Assembly (NCBI GenBank): GCA_913056365.1
Contig: CAJXLT010000001.1
Span: 1,054,001 to 1,118,000, forward strand
Length of the DNA: 64,000 bases
DNA from: an uncultured Paenibacillaceae bacterium
Lineage (GTDB): Bacteria; Bacillota; Bacilli; Paenibacillales; K13
Reading direction: 5' to 3'
This document shows, piece by piece, positions 19,501-28,159 of this stretch (position 1 is its first letter; each line of letters starts with the position of its first letter). The position numbers were made by a program, and so were the translations under genes. The notes under the pieces were generated by a model that was not told where the DNA came from, ran no database searches, and was given only the letters and a program-made list of their open reading frames with translations.

Positions 19501-22500
19501 TCATAGCAGCAGGCCGTCCAGCTCTTCTTGTGACAGCCTGGCTGTGTCGAAATCTGACGGCGTGTACTCACTGTCTCCCTTCGTGCAGCAATGCGCCAAG
19601 ATTCGTCTGAGGTTTCCTTCCAGCTGATCAGACACCTTCCTCATCGTTGAAGGATAGAATCGATTGCGGCTGTAAGTAATCTGCACTTGCAGACATCCGC
19701 CTGCTATCCAAGCGTTCATATCGATTAACGCAGTCAGCGGGTTATGCGGTTCCGATTCCAGACCCGACTCCTCAGCCGACAACGTGAACAACGTTCGATT
19801 CATCGTCGTGTCCAGTTCACCTAGATAGTTCAGACGAACCGGCTTATGCTGACGTATCGCCGCCTCATTGTGCAGCATATAGCGACAGACGCCATACCCG
19901 ATCCCTCTGTTCGGGATATTCCGCAGCTTCTCCTTCGACAGCTTGATCACATCTGAGAGTGACCCACCGGAATTCGTCAGCCGAACAGGATACATCGTAG
20001 TGAACCAACCGACGGTACGCGAAATATCGATGCTCTCATCCATAGGCTCTCTGCCATGGCCTTCCAGCTCGATGACGACACTCTCTGCAGGGAAGCATGC
20101 GAACAACGTCTCGGCAAGCGCCGCGAGCATTAACTCCTGCGCATCTGTCCGATAAGCGTAATGTGCATCAATGACAAACTGTGACGTGTCGGCTTGATTC
20201 AGTTGGAAGCTTACCGTTTCGCTACTGGCAACATCATCGCGTTCTTGATACAATTCCGGCTCTATATACACGTCCCCAGTTATTTCTGCAAGCCAGTAAT
20301 CCATTTCGTCACTAAACTTGTCTTGATACTTACGCAGATGAATGGCCCAGCTACGAACGGAATCGGTAGTTGCAGGCAATCTTGCCTCCCGGTCTTGCTT
20401 ACTAGCTGCATAGAGCTCGGAGAATTCATCCAACAGGATACGCCAAGAGACGCCATCGATGATTAGGTGGTGTGCAGTAAGCAGCAATCGTCTTCCATTC
20501 TGACCAAGGTCGAACATACAAGCTCGTAAGAGTGAGTTGGAATTCGAGTCTTGTCCCGACTTGATACGCTCCCCAATACGTTTGATTTCTGTGAGCTGCT
20601 CTTCATCTTGCAAGTGATGAAGCGAATAGCGCTCAACAGGTACACGGACAAGCTCCGGATCGTAATACAGGCTGCGGGATTCCATATCTATACGAATACG
20701 GAAGGCATCGTACCTTGCCGTCAGTGTATGCAGGATATTCGATAAGTCCTCCGCAGGTAGATCTTCAAGCAGCTCTAGCAGAATCGATTGGTTATAATAA
20801 GCGGGATTGACCATCGATTGCTCCCAGAACCACGATACAATCGGCCATTCTCCTACTTGACCGCTCCACTCCTCTGTACGCTCAGCAGGCTTGCGATCAT
20901 CACTGTCTATCGCTTGCGCTAACATCTGCGCCAGAACAGGGTAATCTAGTATGTCACGCACCTTCAGCGTGAACCCGTGTTCACGTAACTTCGAAGATAG
21001 CTGAATCGCTTTGATCGAATCGCCGCCCAAGTGATAGAAGTTGTCTTGTAATCCGACATTCTCCACTTGCAGCACAGCCTTCACTTGTGCCGCAAACCTA
21101 GCTTCCCGATCCGAGAACGTTGCAGCATTAGCCTGCGCAGTGTCACGACTCATTGAAGGCTCCGGTAGAGCCTTGCGATCTACCTTGCCGTTGCGGTTCA
21201 GCGGCAATTCCTCAAGCTCTATCAGCAAGGCAGGAACCATGTAGAACGGAAGCCGTTCGCGCAAGTACAGCTGAAGCTCGTCTGGCACCGCTTTCATTGC
21301 TAATACCACATACGCACATAATAATTTGCCGCCCGACTGCGGCGTCCAATCCATCACGAAGGCATCCTTAACTGCTGGATGCGACAGGAGACTAGCCTCA
21401 ATCTCTCCCAGCTCAATCCTGTAACCGTGAAGCTTCACTTGATGATCGTTCCGGCCGCAATAGGCAAGCAAGCCGTTATCCAGAAACTTGGCCATATCGC
21501 CTGTTCTGTACATTCTCTCTCCCGGCTCGAATGGATTGTGCAGGAAGCGCTCTTCATTCAGCTCTTCTCTGTTCCAATACCCTCTAGCTAAGCCTTCTCC
21601 TGCAATATACAGCTCACCTGGAGCATTAGCCGGCATTGGCTTCAACTGTTCGTCCAGCACATAAATCTTCATGTTGTCCGCAGGTACGCCGATCGGTACA
21701 GAAGCTAGCTTGTCCTTCTCATCACTGAACAGATGAATCATACAGCCTACGGTTGCCTCCGTTGGTCCGTACTCGTTATAGATATCAATGTTCCCCCCGA
21801 AGCTTTCTCTTACTTCTCGTGCAAGACTGGCTTTCAGATCATCTCCCCCGACGATGAACCGTTTGATCGATGAGTTTCGATTGTCAGTATCCCTCAACAG
21901 AGAGAGATGCGCAGGGGTTAATTTCACAACGGTCGCTTTGCGCTCCCGAATGATCCGATGCAACACATACTCCTCTCGATCGTCCCGATACACTTCGATC
22001 GTACCGCCGCTAATGAGCGGAGTGAAGATGGAAGTGACAGTCAAGTCGAAGGCCAACGAGGAATACAAGGCGAATACCTCTTCATCTTCCACATACATTT
22101 TATTCGCCCACCAGATGTAATGCGTCAAACTATGGTGTTCAATCATAACCCCCTTCGGCTTGCCTGTAGATCCCGAAGTATAGATCATGTAAGCCAAGTC
22201 GTGAGGATGATGTGCAACAGAGAGATCACTTGCGTCACCGGAATAGAGTAACGGATCCCGCAGATCAATCTGGAAGATAGTTGCTGGCCATTGTCCTCGT
22301 GCATCCAGGTTCATCAAGACGATCGAGCAAGCCGTATCCTCAAGCAAGAACGCTGTACGTTCTAGAGGATTAGCAGGGTCTATAGGCAAGTAGGCCCCGC
22401 CGGTCTTCAATACGGCTAATATGCCAATAACTGTTTCAATTGCGTGATCTGTCATCACGCCAACGATCGATTCCTTACTGACCCCCTTGCATACTAGAAA

Positions 22501-24006
22501 TCTGGCAAGCTGATTGGCTCGCTCGTTCAATTGTTTGTACGTCACGGCTTGACTGCCGTAGCGTACTGCCCATTTGTTCGGCGTCTGCTGCACCTGCTGT
22601 TCGAATAACTGTGTAACGGATAATCTTCTTGGGAATTCCGCTTGTGTCTGGTTGTAAGTGACTAACAGCTTCTCCTGTTGCAAGGCACTCATATTCGGTA
22701 ATTCATGAATCGATGAATCCGGTGCTTCTAATACGGCATCAACAAGTGTATAGAGATGATCCACCATATGTTCGACTTGGGTCTCTGAGTAGAGAGCCGA
22801 TTGGTAACACACATCAAGCGTCAGTCTCGATGATTCGCCCGCATCCTTCATCATGATCTGCATCGGATACGACGTATATCCGCTATTGTATTCCTTCACC
22901 TCCACCAGCATATTCATACAGCTTGCGGTCCACTTCATGCAGGAATATTCAACACAGGTTCGGAACAGCTCATCATAGCCCTTCGACCTAAGTTCCAGAT
23001 CCTCCAACAGCCCGTCATATGGATACTTGTGATGGAAGTAACCGTATGTTATTTCTTGCTGCAATTGCCTCAGCATGGTCGAAGCGGGAGTTGCCGCATT
23101 CATTCGCCATCGCAAGGGCAGGATGCTCATGAATCTGCCAATAGTTGCTTCGTCCTCGCGGCTTCCACGATGATGAACAGGTGTTCCGATTACCAGGTCT
23201 TCCAATCCTGTCGACTTATGCTGATAAATGAGATAAATCAAGGTGAAGAATGTGTTCATCGAGATGCGCTGCGCAAGTGCGAGCTGTCTGATGCGTTGCG
23301 AATGGTTGACATCGAGCTGATAGGAACGGCGTCTAGCCCCTGTCGATCGGTGCTCCATAACTGGCAACGACTCGGGCAGCGTCTCGAATTTGCTCATCCA
23401 GTACACCTTATGCTTCGCGTATTGCTGTGATTGCTTATAGTCCTGCTCCTGCTCCACGAATTGTTGGTATGAAGGCGGCGAACAATTATCTAGTGAAAGT
23501 TGGCGGTACAACCGTTCATAAGTCTCGCATATTTGCTCTATCAAGAGCATACTAGACCAGCGATCCGTAATGATAGAGTGAAGCGACATCAGAAAACCGC
23601 TTGTACTAGCATCGATCCGGAATAAGTGGAAGCTGAACAACCATTCGCTTCGCAATGACATCGGCTTTGCCGCTTCGACTTCTGCCCACCGTTCGAAAGC
23701 GATTTCTGAATGGGGTGTACCAGAGAAATCCTGAATCGTAATGGGAGCAGGTGTGTAAACTGCGAACATCTGTCTGACTTCACCGTTCTCCTCTATAATC
23801 CTTGTGCGCAGACTATCGTGTCTCGCAATCTGTACATGAATGGCTTGTTCTAGCAGTGCGAACGAAACGTCACCTTTCAACTTGATGGAACACGTCATCG
23901 TATGTACGGGAGTTCCAGGATGCGTATGCTCAATCTGCCTAATCCTATCCTGTGAATGTGTCAAGGGCAATAGATGACCCATAAAGTCATCTGTCCTGCT
24001 CAACAT
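19501..24006 (-). CDS. NRPS initiation module: C (degenerate) - A (Asn-type) - T - E
   Basis: 1501 aa. The N-terminal condensation-like domain (1-450) carries His-Ser-IIT-Asp-Arg at 143-149 where HHxxxDG is expected: the catalytic second His and the Gly are both replaced. The A domain (about 470-970) has YTSGSTGKPKG and NEYGPTEA. Its pocket, read against GrsA, is D-L-T-K-I-G-E-V-G-K, close to published asparagine codes. The carrier domain has GGDSI with Ser997. The epimerisation domain follows with HHLIIDG from His1179, EGHGRE and VGWFTTMYPVRL. The module should make a carrier-bound D-Asn. It is the first gene of the cluster, with AAGGAGG 7 nt before its ATG. N-acylated D-Asn is the cap removed by ClbP/ZmaM-like peptidases, matching the exporter fusion downstream. 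Confidence 0.93.
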   Translation of the reverse strand: MLSRTDDFMGHLLPLTHSQDRIRQIEHTHPGTPVHTMTCSIKLKGDVSFALLEQAIHVQIARHDSLRTRIIEENGEVRQMFAVYTPAPITIQDFSGTPHSEIAFERWAEVEAAKPMSLRSEWLFSFHLFRIDASTSGFLMSLHSIITDRWSSMLLIEQICETYERLYRQLSLDNCSPPSYQQFVEQEQDYKQSQQYAKHKVYWMSKFETLPESLPVMEHRSTGARRRSYQLDVNHSQRIRQLALAQRISMNTFFTLIYLIYQHKSTGLEDLVIGTPVHHRGSREDEATIGRFMSILPLRWRMNAATPASTMLRQLQQEITYGYFHHKYPYDGLLEDLELRSKGYDELFRTCVEYSCMKWTASCMNMLVEVKEYNSGYTSYPMQIMMKDAGESSRLTLDVCYQSALYSETQVEHMVDHLYTLVDAVLEAPDSSIHELPNMSALQQEKLLVTYNQTQAEFPRRLSVTQLFEQQVQQTPNKWAVRYGSQAVTYKQLNERANQLARFLVCKGVSKESIVGVMTDHAIETVIGILAVLKTGGAYLPIDPANPLERTAFLLEDTACSIVLMNLDARGQWPATIFQIDLRDPLLYSGDASDLSVAHHPHDLAYMIYTSGSTGKPKGVMIEHHSLTHYIWWANKMYVEDEEVFALYSSLAFDLTVTSIFTPLISGGTIEVYRDDREEYVLHRIIRERKATVVKLTPAHLSLLRDTDNRNSSIKRFIVGGDDLKASLAREVRESFGGNIDIYNEYGPTEATVGCMIHLFSDEKDKLASVPIGVPADNMKIYVLDEQLKPMPANAPGELYIAGEGLARGYWNREELNEERFLHNPFEPGERMYRTGDMAKFLDNGLLAYCGRNDHQVKLHGYRIELGEIEASLLSHPAVKDAFVMDWTPQSGGKLLCAYVVLAMKAVPDELQLYLRERLPFYMVPALLIELEELPLNRNGKVDRKALPEPSMSRDTAQANAATFSDREARFAAQVKAVLQVENVGLQDNFYHLGGDSIKAIQLSSKLREHGFTLKVRDILDYPVLAQMLAQAIDSDDRKPAERTEEWSGQVGEWPIVSWFWEQSMVNPAYYNQSILLELLEDLPAEDLSNILHTLTARYDAFRIRIDMESRSLYYDPELVRVPVERYSLHHLQDEEQLTEIKRIGERIKSGQDSNSNSLLRACMFDLGQNGRRLLLTAHHLIIDGVSWRILLDEFSELYAASKQDREARLPATTDSVRSWAIHLRKYQDKFSDEMDYWLAEITGDVYIEPELYQERDDVASSETVSFQLNQADTSQFVIDAHYAYRTDAQELMLAALAETLFACFPAESVVIELEGHGREPMDESIDISRTVGWFTTMYPVRLTNSGGSLSDVIKLSKEKLRNIPNRGIGYGVCRYMLHNEAAIRQHKPVRLNYLGELDTTMNRTLFTLSAEESGLESEPHNPLTALIDMNAWIAGGCLQVQITYSRNRFYPSTMRKVSDQLEGNLRRILAHCCTKGDSEYTPSDFDTARLSQEELDGLLL

Positions 24007-24410
24007 AACTAGACCTCCTTATCGCTGCAAGTATGAGTCCCTATCATAATTGCTGTTTCTGTAGATGCCGTCACTAGACATGGTTCACATGCATACGCAC
24101 TGTTCTATAGCTGGTGATGCACTCTGCTGTTACCCTCACTATGAAAATAGACTCAGTATTCGTGTAATAAGCATGATCATCTGTATGCAATTGTGAAAGA
24201 TGACGATAAGTTCTTAGATGCTGGGAAAGTATGTGATCGCCTAGTAAACATATAGGTGAGCTGTAATCTGAGGTGTTGGATGTGCGTGTAAGCTCCAATG
24301 ATCGGATAATCTGAGGTGTCAGGAAATTGCGAAATATGTCACACTACTAAGGGCTACTGTAAGATGTACTTTGCCGATTAAGTTAAGATAACGATTTCAC
24401 AACTAAGCAT

Positions 24411-24438
24411 AGTATAACTGATGAATGGTTAATTTGAA
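24411..24438 (-). promoter_or_regulatory. Candidate sigma-A promoter of the NRPS/PKS operon
   Basis: On the minus strand TTCAAA (24438-24433) and TATACT (24416-24411) are separated by 16 bp. The -10 matches 5 of 6 consensus bases and the -35 matches 4. It is the best pair I found in the gap, but it is about 400 nt from the first ATG; a weaker TATGAT lies much closer, near 24043. Confidence 0.3.
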
Positions 24439-24441
24439 AAT

Positions 24442-24460
24442 AAAAAATTTGAAATTTTTT
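24442..24460. promoter_or_regulatory. 19-bp A/T palindrome next to the candidate -35 box
   Basis: The arms AAAAAATTT and AAATTTTTT are perfect inverted copies around a single G. It lies 3 bp upstream of the candidate -35 element. It could be a regulator site, an UP-type element or a curved-DNA site. The lack of G/C pairs argues against a terminator. Confidence 0.35.
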
Positions 24461-24507
24461 GTCTTAAGCTCAGAATAACAGCTTATAAATGAGTGAAATC
24501 CGTTACC

Positions 24508-25368
24508 TTATTCCACTCGTGCAGCTTCGATCAGCTCAATGATCGGAAGGTGCGGCCGGTTGTGAATCCGGACCGGAATAATACTATTGCCTAAGCCACG
24601 GCTGACCATCATCTGCACCCCATTGTCTGAACGGTACAATCCCGCTGTGAATGACGGCAACAATCCCTGATTAGGGGCAACTATACCTTGATTCAGCAAT
24701 GGAATTCGGAATTGTCCGCCATGTGCATGTCCGCTGAATACCAAATCAGGCTGCAGACTGTGATTGTCGTCAGCATAATTGGCGAATAACTCAGGTCGGT
24801 GTGCTAACAACAACATCGCAGTGTCACTCTCGTTAGCTGACACCGCATACACTTCAGGTGAATAGCGGCTGTTATCTTCCAAGCCTGCAATAAGTAAGCG
24901 CGCATCGCTGCGTACAAGCCATTCAACTTGATTATCCAGTACTCTGACACCGTTGGAAGTCACAATCTCACGCCATTGCTCCGCCCGTCCTGCTGCGACA
25001 TGTTCATGATTGCCAGTAACCGCATAGGTTGCTGCAATACGAGATAGTCCGCTGCTCAATCGATCTAGACCGCTTGTTTCCAACGAAGTGCCCTGATCTA
25101 CCAAGTCCCCTGTCATTACAATCAGATCGGGTTCTTGCTCACCGACTAACTGAATCAGTCGATCTATCGATGCTGCATGCTTGCCGAGATGAACATCGGA
25201 GATATGCGCGATCTTGTAGCCGTGGAATGCAGGCGGCAATGCTTCTACCGGTACAGCTACACGCTCAATCTCAATCCAATTATTCTGTATGTAGCCGTAT
25301 ATACCTGCAAGCAATAACAGGCCAACCCAGATTGGCCACCTGCGCCATCGACGTTTATCCTTCTTCAC
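24508..25368 (-). CDS. Membrane-anchored metallophosphoesterase (YkuE/YaeI-like)
   Basis: 286 aa. A basic N-terminus and one membrane segment (WVGLLLLAGIYGYI) anchor an extracytoplasmic calcineurin-like phosphoesterase. Metal-binding motifs in order: ISDVHLGKH, VMTGDLVDQG, VTGNHEH and FSGHAHGGQ. The family hydrolyses phosphoesters; some relatives act on lipid A-type or other envelope substrates, but no specific substrate can be named. The GTG at 25368 has AGGGGTGG 7 nt upstream, better than the GTG at 25383. It is the first gene outside the biosynthetic cluster and is unlikely to belong to it. Confidence 0.88.
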   Translation of the reverse strand: MKKDKRRWRRWPIWVGLLLLAGIYGYIQNNWIEIERVAVPVEALPPAFHGYKIAHISDVHLGKHAASIDRLIQLVGEQEPDLIVMTGDLVDQGTSLETSGLDRLSSGLSRIAATYAVTGNHEHVAAGRAEQWREIVTSNGVRVLDNQVEWLVRSDARLLIAGLEDNSRYSPEVYAVSANESDTAMLLLAHRPELFANYADDNHSLQPDLVFSGHAHGGQFRIPLLNQGIVAPNQGLLPSFTAGLYRSDNGVQMMVSRGLGNSIIPVRIHNRPHLPIIELIEAARVE

Positions 25369-25457
25369 CTTCCCACCCCTCACTTAGTTCACTACTTAGC
25401 TTATTTCCATATGCAAATTTGATATCGCGCAAATGAATCCTCGTCAATGCGCGACAC

Positions 25458-25627
25458 TTGTATGAAATATCGTACAAATATACTCGCAGCCACTCTCCAT
25501 TTGCAACTTTGTACGAAATGTCGTACAAATTTCCCATATACAGATGATGATTTGCTACTTTTGTAGGACATATCGTATGAAAATGGTCAAAACACTGTTC
25601 TGCACTATTTTTTGTATGATAGATCGT
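25458..25627. repeat. Array 1: palindromes repeated about every 51 bp
   Basis: Four related units begin with TTG at 25458, 25509, 25561 and 25612 (spacings 51, 52, 51). The best unit, 25508-25529, is a perfect inverted repeat with 9-bp arms TTTGTACGA and TCGTACAAA around AATG. The unit at 25458 has one arm mismatch; the units at 25560 and 25611 are more decayed. Sequence between the units is not obviously conserved. Confidence 0.7.
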
Positions 25628-25752
25628 TACTACTTACGTACTCGAAAACTGCTGCTGCTACAATGGACTTGAGTAAGCAACAGTATCCGGAGCGGAAAGA
25701 GTAACGATGGGGATCGGAAAGAGTGAGTGAACCAGCCAGTTCACACTGTGAC

Positions 25753-25928
25753 GGTCACTCGTGTCCATTAGAGCGAAAAAAAAACGCATTTTTGATTTTT
25801 AACGGTCGCCGATGACCACTAGCGGCAAAAAACCGTCGTTTTGACCACTCCATTCAGCGCTTACAGTCATCCGTGACCGTTACATTGACAAACACGCCTC
25901 ATACGACTTGTAATGGTCACGGATGTCC
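25753..25928. repeat. Array 2: GGTCAC-type palindromes with 51/61/50-bp spacing
   Basis: Four 14-bp imperfect palindromes start at 25753 (GGTCACTCGTGTCC), 25804 (GGTCGCCGATGACC), 25865 (AGTCATCCGTGACC) and 25915 (GGTCACGGATGTCC). The spacings are 51, 61 and 50 bp. Poly-A/T stretches and a partial copy (TGACCACT, 25842) lie between them. The motif differs from array 1, but the period is the same. Confidence 0.65.
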
Positions 25929-26078
25929 GTTGAAATTACTTTCAATCGAATAAAGGAAGCGGATGGCTATCGATCCAGCATCAATCACGCAAAAAAGACA
26001 TCATACCTCCAACTGCATACTCTCGCGACAAGAAGCGAGCAATCAGCTGGAAGAAGATGTCCATTCATCGATATACGA

Positions 26079-26714
26079 TTACAGCTGCTTCGCGGCCCAA
26101 CGAACACTTCGCTGGATCACCGTACGATAAGCCGGGATATCGAAAGGTCCAGCATCATGTCCGGGCATTAAGTAGACGATACGACCTTGACCGTATTCCT
26201 GACTCCATCCAGCCGGCACACGATTGCCCTCATGCTCGTATTCCATCAGGACGGTCATGTCTGTATACGGCAGGAAATCATATTGATACGGCTCATCTTG
26301 AATGACGAAGGATGTCACACCGTCCATAATGGGATGCGAAGCCGCGACAACCTCAATCTCAATCTCCCGATATGGAGGGTGACCGGTAAACTTGGCCCCG
26401 ATCATCCGACACACCTCGGAACGCCTCTGCAATGATATACCGTTATGGATACAGACGAAGGCACCACCATTACTCACGAAGCCTAGCAGCCCTGCAGCTT
26501 GCTCGGATGTGAGCATATTCTTCCATTGATCAGCGAGGGAGATAAATACGTCAAAGTTGTGCAGACGTTCCGTCCTCAGATCATCGTAATCTTCCGTATA
26601 TGTCACTTCAACCACTTCATCCAATGCTGACAGAAGTCCCTTGCCGATTGCATCGAATGGGTGCCAGTCTGCCTTCGCATTATCCCCAAGTACTAACGCT
26701 CGCAATGCTGTCAT
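26079..26714 (-). CDS. ThuA-like domain protein
   Basis: 211 aa, one ThuA domain with a class I glutamine-amidotransferase-like fold: VLGDNAKADWHPF at the start, the DVFISLADQW strand, GGAFVCIHNG, HPPYREIEIEV, HPIMDGV and GRIVYLMPGHD near the end. ThuA proteins are linked to disaccharide/keto-sugar metabolism in rhizobia, but most Bacillales members have no proven function. AGGAGGG precedes the ATG. It ends next to the repeat-rich spacer and is followed upstream by an SDR gene 56 bp away in the same direction. Confidence 0.85.
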   Translation of the reverse strand: MTALRALVLGDNAKADWHPFDAIGKGLLSALDEVVEVTYTEDYDDLRTERLHNFDVFISLADQWKNMLTSEQAAGLLGFVSNGGAFVCIHNGISLQRRSEVCRMIGAKFTGHPPYREIEIEVVAASHPIMDGVTSFVIQDEPYQYDFLPYTDMTVLMEYEHEGNRVPAGWSQEYGQGRIVYLMPGHDAGPFDIPAYRTVIQRSVRWAAKQL

Positions 26715-26770
26715 TGCAATCCCTCCTAGTTGTATTCATTAGCGATCATTCGTCTTGTTGTTCCGTCGGC

Positions 26771-27493
26771 TTACCAGAGCTGTGTATGGCCTTCATTATC
26801 GATATAGGCAGGCTTATCTCCCACATAGTTCTTATGGTCCATGATCAACTTGATTAAATCTGCCGCCGACTGCTCCGGTGTCAATGTAGCTCGGTCGGTA
26901 TAAGTGCCGCTCAAGTAGCTCTTCACCCACCCAGGATGGAAGTTCATTACCTGTCCGCCCTGTTCCTGAATACAATTATGTGTAGTGACAGCGTGCATAT
27001 TCAATGCCGCCTTCGCCATCGCATAGCCGTACCAACCCGTGCGGTAGCACTGCCCAATGCTGCCTGCTTCAGAGGATATATTAGCGACCAGTTTATGCTC
27101 ACTGTTCAGTATCGGCTTGATCAATGCATGTGTCACACGCAGAGCACCTAATCCAGTGACATTGATGACCTGCAGGATTTGGTCGAAATCCATCTCCTCA
27201 TCTAGAATCGAGTCATCAATCTTGCCTAATATGGCTGCGTTGTTCACAAGCATATCGAGCTTATCCGTCTTCGACATGACATACTTGGCGGCTGCTTGCA
27301 CACTCGCATCGTCAGCTACGTTCAACTGAACTACTTCGATCTGATTAGGAAATTGTACCTGCAGCGCTTCCAATTGACCTTGATGCGGCATATACTGTCC
27401 AGCGAACACATGAAATCCGCGTTCGACAAACTCACGTACTAATGCTAAGCCTACCCCACGGTCAGCACCAGTGACAACAGCGTACTTAGTCAT
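26771..27493 (-). CDS. Short-chain dehydrogenase/reductase (SDR)
   Basis: 240 aa. Cofactor motif TGADRGVGLAL, then NNAAI, a Ser in ISSEAGS and the catalytic YxxxK as YAMAK. It should be a cytosolic NAD(P)H-dependent reductase or dehydrogenase acting on a small carbonyl or alcohol; the substrate cannot be told from sequence. The ATG follows GCAGG. It lies between the ThuA-like gene and a nitroreductase, all in the same direction, with no clear pathway link. Confidence 0.88.
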   Translation of the reverse strand: MTKYAVVTGADRGVGLALVREFVERGFHVFAGQYMPHQGQLEALQVQFPNQIEVVQLNVADDASVQAAAKYVMSKTDKLDMLVNNAAILGKIDDSILDEEMDFDQILQVINVTGLGALRVTHALIKPILNSEHKLVANISSEAGSIGQCYRTGWYGYAMAKAALNMHAVTTHNCIQEQGGQVMNFHPGWVKSYLSGTYTDRATLTPEQSAADLIKLIMDHKNYVGDKPAYIDNEGHTQLW

Positions 27494-27517
27494 AGTCTAC
27501 CTGCCCTTCCATTGCTA

Positions 27518-28159
27518 TTATGCCTTGCCTCCGAATACTTCGTAATCGACAATATCTTCTATAGGAAAGCGAATCGTCTGATGTGCAGTCTTCTCCGCGT
27601 AACCTAACGTAATGAGCATAACCGGCTTGTACCGATCAGGAAATTGCAGTTCTCTTCTCAGTTCCTCATGATTGAATCCGCCTATCGGACACGACGATAT
27701 GCCTAATGATGCTGCTGCAAGCATGAGCTGCATAGCAGCAAGGGAAGGATTGATCACACCGTCCTTCGCGTCAATCGAATCATCTGTTGCATACGTATGA
27801 TGAATTTGGTGGACAAGCTTATCCCTTGCTTGAGGTGTCATATAGCCAGCCTGAACAGCCGCATCGCACACCTTTTCCGCATTGTTGTTCGCTTCCCAAT
27901 CTCCCAGTACCGCAACAACAGCGGAACAATCGACGATCTGCTCCTGATTGTAAGCAATCGGTAGCAGCCGTTGCTTCCTCTCCTCTTCCTGAATAACGAT
28001 GAACTTCCAATGCTGCAAGTTCCAGCCCGAAGGTGCCGCGCCGGCTAACGACATAATCTCTTCCAGTATATGCTCCGGAATACGGAGCCCCTTCTTATAT
28101 TTCCGGACACTGGATCGTTCACGCATAACAGATGCGATGGAATGATGGATTTCTGGCAT
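27518..28159 (-). CDS. Nitroreductase family FMN oxidoreductase
   Basis: 213 aa from the ATG at 28159, which has GGGGGG 6 nt upstream; an ATG at 28192 is possible but has no site. RERSSVRKYKKG at the N-terminus and APSGWNLQHWKF are typical FMN-binding segments; SLGISSCPIGGFN near residue 155 is the usual second flavin contact. These homodimeric NAD(P)H enzymes reduce nitro groups, quinones or enones. Its stop lies 24 bp before the SDR gene, so the two may be co-transcribed. Confidence 0.87.
   Translation of the reverse strand: MPEIHHSIASVMRERSSVRKYKKGLRIPEHILEEIMSLAGAAPSGWNLQHWKFIVIQEEERKQRLLPIAYNQEQIVDCSAVVAVLGDWEANNNAEKVCDAAVQAGYMTPQARDKLVHQIHHTYATDDSIDAKDGVINPSLAAMQLMLAAASLGISSCPIGGFNHEELRRELQFPDRYKPVMLITLGYAEKTAHQTIRFPIEDIVDYEVFGGKA

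Larger units (their letters stand above)
24007..24507. other. 501-bp intergenic region before the biosynthetic operon
   Basis: No convincing gene is present; short open frames lack ribosome binding sites. The stretch is clearly more A/T-rich than the coding DNA on either side, mostly at 24400-24480. It holds the candidate promoter and the A/T palindrome listed separately. If transcription starts near 24404, the first NRPS mRNA would have a leader of about 400 nt. I found no recognisable riboswitch or T-box in it. No good terminator for the metallophosphoesterase gene is visible either, so read-through from 24508 cannot be excluded. Confidence 0.6.
25369..26078. other. ~700-bp non-coding spacer with two periodic repeat arrays
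   Basis: No gene is supported. The stretch contains the two arrays listed next (25458-25627 and 25753-25928), plus a 10-bp direct repeat CGGAAAGAGT at 25693 and 25715. The remainder (25930-26078) shows nothing I recognise. Confidence 0.7.

Noticed and set aside
24442-24460. Intrinsic terminator for the metallophosphoesterase gene
   Set aside because: The stem is only A/T, so it would be too weak; a regulatory palindrome fits better.
25458-25928. CRISPR-like arrays
   Set aside because: The repeats are degenerate short palindromes, differ between arrays, and there are no identical repeats with unique spacers and no cas genes.
27518-28159. Nitroreductase as a part of the biosynthetic cluster
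   Set aside because: It is separated by several unrelated genes and an array-containing spacer from the NRPS operon, and has a generic family signature.
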